From assembly GCA_003568945.1 (NCBI GenBank), contig BDIP01000315.1, positions 1 to 21,803 of the forward strand: 21,803 bases of DNA, in the 5' to 3' direction. The notes below the pieces were generated by a model. The model did not search any database and was not told where the DNA came from. It saw only the letters and a list, made by a program, of their open reading frames with translations. The translations under genes were made by a program, and so were the position numbers. Source of the DNA: Kipferlia bialata. Lineage: Eukaryota > Fornicata. Position 1 is the stretch's first letter. The number at the start of each line of letters is the position of its first letter. Of the stretch, positions 19,565 to 21,803 are shown piece by piece.

Positions 19565-21746
19565 GAGGCTGTACACGCTGGTGGCTGAGTTGAGTAGGCC
19601 AAACAAGGCCAGACCTACCCCCCACCATGACAGGTGCCACCTCACCCTGGGGTCAGAGCCACCCTCGGTACCCAGGTGCCTGGCCTCCCTGTCCTCTCCC
19701 ACCATGTCCTCGGGGTCACTGGAGGACTCCCCCTCATGCCCTTCCAGACTGTCCCCCTGGCCCCACCTGCTGGGGTTGCTAGGCCCCCTAGGACGGGAGG
19801 ACACTGCCTGTCTGTCAAGCAGGTCAAGGGCCGAGGGAGATGGGGGAGGCGCCTCACCCTCGCACCACTCTCTCTCCATCTCCTCCCTCTCTGCCTGGCG
19901 TCTCTCTCTCTCCCTCTGCTTCGCTGCCTCTCTCTCTGTCTCTGCATCAACCTCCACCGCATTGCCCATCTCCAGGATACGGGCCCAGCGCTTCTCCCTG
20001 ATGTGAATGAAGGACAATAGTATGGACTATATATATACAAAGCATAGTCACTAACTCACTTGAGGGAGGGCACGTCGACTGAGTTAGACCTAGCCCTACT
20101 AAGAGTGGATACCCCAGGTCTCAGGCGGTGTCTCCTCTCTGTCTTGTCAATCTGTGTCTGCACCACATCACTATCCCTCTCATTGATGTCTGCCTCTGTG
20201 GGTGTCCCATCCTCCCCCTTCCTCTTGGGTGTCTTGACCTCTACTAGACTAGCACTCATGGCCCTCAGTCTGGGACTGGGCAGCCTACCGTTGGCAGCCT
20301 CCTCTCTGGCCAACTCTCTCTCCCTCTCTAATGCAGCGCGTCTCTCTCGCTGCTCAGCAGCAGTGAACTGGTTCTGAGGTTAGATGTAGTGGGATCGCAT
20401 ACACAAGTATATAGGGGGACATACTCCACACATACCGCCCTAGGGTTGAGAGCACTGAGTGAGCGTGCCACTGAGATGGACATACCCCTGCCCCTAGTGG
20501 CTATGGAGTCCATACGGTGTCTGATAGAGGTACTGGCAGTCCTGGTGTTACTGAGGGAGAACATGATGCATATACCACCAAAAGCTTCCAGAAGAGTGCA
20601 AGGCCTCACCTGACACTGGCGTAGTCCCTCTGACCTGTAACCATAGCGACAGTGGCTGCTAGGATACTGCCCTCTCTCTCTCTCTCCCTCTGCGATATGC
20701 TGCCCAGCTCTCTCTCACACACAGATATACTGGCACGCTGGGCGGCTGAGAGACTGGCCCTGGTCGACACACTCTCTCCCTCTCCCTCTCCCTCTGCCTC
20801 TGCCTCTGCCTCTGCCTCCCTCTGTGCCATACCCAGCATAAGCTCCCCCATGCCCTCTCCATCCACTATGGCAGCCATCTGCCTCTCTATCTCCCCTGCC
20901 CTCTCTCTCCCCCTCCTCCTCATGTCGTCTATGGCACTGTCACCCATAGAGGTGTCTGGGGTCTCAAACCTAACGGCCACCAGGGCAGGCACCAGGAAGA
21001 AGAGGATGGTGCCAACTGTGCCACTCAGAAGCACTGAGGGTGAGGGGGGCTTTGTATCATGTGGGGCAGATCGATGAGAGAGTATGGGAGGGTGTGTCTG
21101 CCATAGTATATGCATATACCCACCCAGAATGACACTCATGGACGGAGTGATGATGGCTATGACAAGTGCCAGGGTATATGCTGTCAGGGAGACAAGGGTC
21201 CTGGCTAGGGACACTCTTGAGGCACGCACTGGTAGTCAGCACCTCAACAAGATTGAACTCTATGTCTCTTTCTGAGCATGAACACACCTTTGGCAAGTGA
21301 GACTGTGGCGTCCCTGGCACAGTGACACACCATGGGGTAGGCACAGGTCACCATCACAGTCACCATCACCTGGGGGTAGTATATATATTCATATATATAT
21401 GTGGAGAGAGAGAGAGAGAGACAATCACCATGACGACATATGTAGACAAACTAGGGAACGCATACATATACATCAGTTACCTGAGGGGGTAGGGATGGTA
21501 TATGCAGATGCCGATGGATATGTATATACTCAGGGAGTGATACATGTATCACGTACCTTGAGTATAATGGCCAGTCCACTGCTGTCCTTGAAGTTGAGGA
21601 GGACGTTGTCCTAAGGGGTAAGGGTAAGGGAGAGAGAATGTGCATTACAAACTTGGTGTAATCACACTGTACCTGTGTATCGTCCCCAAATATGGCAGTG
21701 CCACACATACCAAACACTGCACCCACAAGTAGCACAACGGTGAGGC
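19553..21746 (-). CDS. Gene 3: amino acid transporter of the AAAP/SLC38 type, C-terminal part (5' end outside window)
   Basis: Exons in gene order: 21746-21673, 21610-21557, 21369-21288, 21228-21124, 21033-20610, 20541-20436, 20373-20060, 19997-19553. The frame is kept at all junctions and ends in TGA. Family signs: GMCGTAIFGDDTQ DNVLLNF, CAYPMVCHCARDATVS, AIITPSMSVIL and GTVGTILFFLVPALVAV, which match the late membrane segments of amino acid/auxin permease transporters that move amino acids with H+ or Na+. A last membrane segment is WWGVGLALFGLLNSATSVYS. Between these is a loop of about 375 charged residues, far longer than is usual there. The N-terminal half and start codon lie beyond 21803. 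The family call is firm to the superfamily only. Confidence 0.83.
19640..20960 (-). other. Long charged insertion between the last two membrane segments of gene 3
   Basis: Coded by most of exon 21033-20610, exons 20541-20436 and 20373-20060 and the first part of exon 19997-19553. It is rich in Arg, Glu, Ala and Ser, with runs such as EAEAEAEGEGEGE and REREREREG from GA/GC microsatellites, and helical stretches such as EREAAKQRERE. In known relatives this loop is short. It most likely lies on one side of the membrane as a disordered or coiled regulatory region. Confidence 0.7.
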
Positions 21747-21769
21747 CTGGGGGTGGGAGAGAGAGAGAG

Positions 21770-21784
21770 AGGGGGGGGGGGGGG
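21770..21784 (+). repeat. Poly-G tract next to (GA)n at the right edge
   Basis: On the minus strand this reads as poly-C followed by (CT)n and CCCACCCCCAG, the pyrimidine tract and acceptor of the first visible exon of gene 3. Its exact length is uncertain, as is usual for such runs. Confidence 0.85.
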
Positions 21785-21803
21785 AACTATACTCAACCCA
21801 CGG

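Noticed and set aside
20056-20062. Exon end at AAG (20059) in gene 3
   Set aside because: No GT follows AAG there. The donor is AA|GTGAGT at 20060, and the next exon starts at 19997, which restores Lys across the junction.
1-21803. Transposons, LTR elements or virus-like genes
   Set aside because: I see no reverse transcriptase, integrase, transposase, capsid-like frame or terminal repeats. The repeats present are microsatellites and exon-border copies.

Overview
This is nuclear DNA of an intron-rich single-celled eukaryote, not a prokaryote, virus or plasmid. It holds three protein genes split into many exons by GT-AG introns. Microsatellites ((AT)n, (GA)n/(CT)n, (AATT)n, poly-G) run through introns, spacers and exons. 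The standard genetic code fits, since TAG and TGA act as stops. Base and repeat style, high intron density and Arg-Glu repeats read from (GA)n remind me of free-living fornicate protists such as Kipferlia bialata, but that is a weak inference.

Layout. Gene 1 (minus, start codon 9609, leaves the window near base 1) has at least 17 exons. I rebuilt it from splice sites and an unbroken reading frame of about 1,430 codons. It looks like a large protein with beta-propeller-like strands at its N-terminal side and a hydrophobic C-terminal side; I could not name the family. Gene 2 (plus, before 9837 to 19249) has at least 20 exons that join in one frame of 2,554 codons. It encodes an unusual fusion: the end of an AMPK-beta-type glycogen-binding module (CBM48), two CCCH zinc fingers, a long middle region, RING1 plus IBR of an RBR ubiquitin ligase, a protein kinase domain and a helical tail. 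Gene 3 (minus, enters at the right edge, ends 19553) is the C-terminal part of an amino acid/auxin permease (AAAP/SLC38-like) transporter, with about 375 charged residues inserted before its last membrane segment.

Genes 1 and 2 are head to head across about 230 bp that holds a 47-bp G-rich tract. Genes 2 and 3 are tail to tail across about 300 bp.

The most unusual structure is in gene 1. At least nine of its exons are accompanied in the neighbouring introns by partial copies of their own splice junctions. Acceptor-side copies always lie in the upstream intron and donor-side copies always in the downstream intron, about 30 in all. This points to repeated local tandem duplication across exon-intron borders. 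No functional link between the three genes can be read from the sequence. I see no tRNA, rRNA or recognisable transposon.
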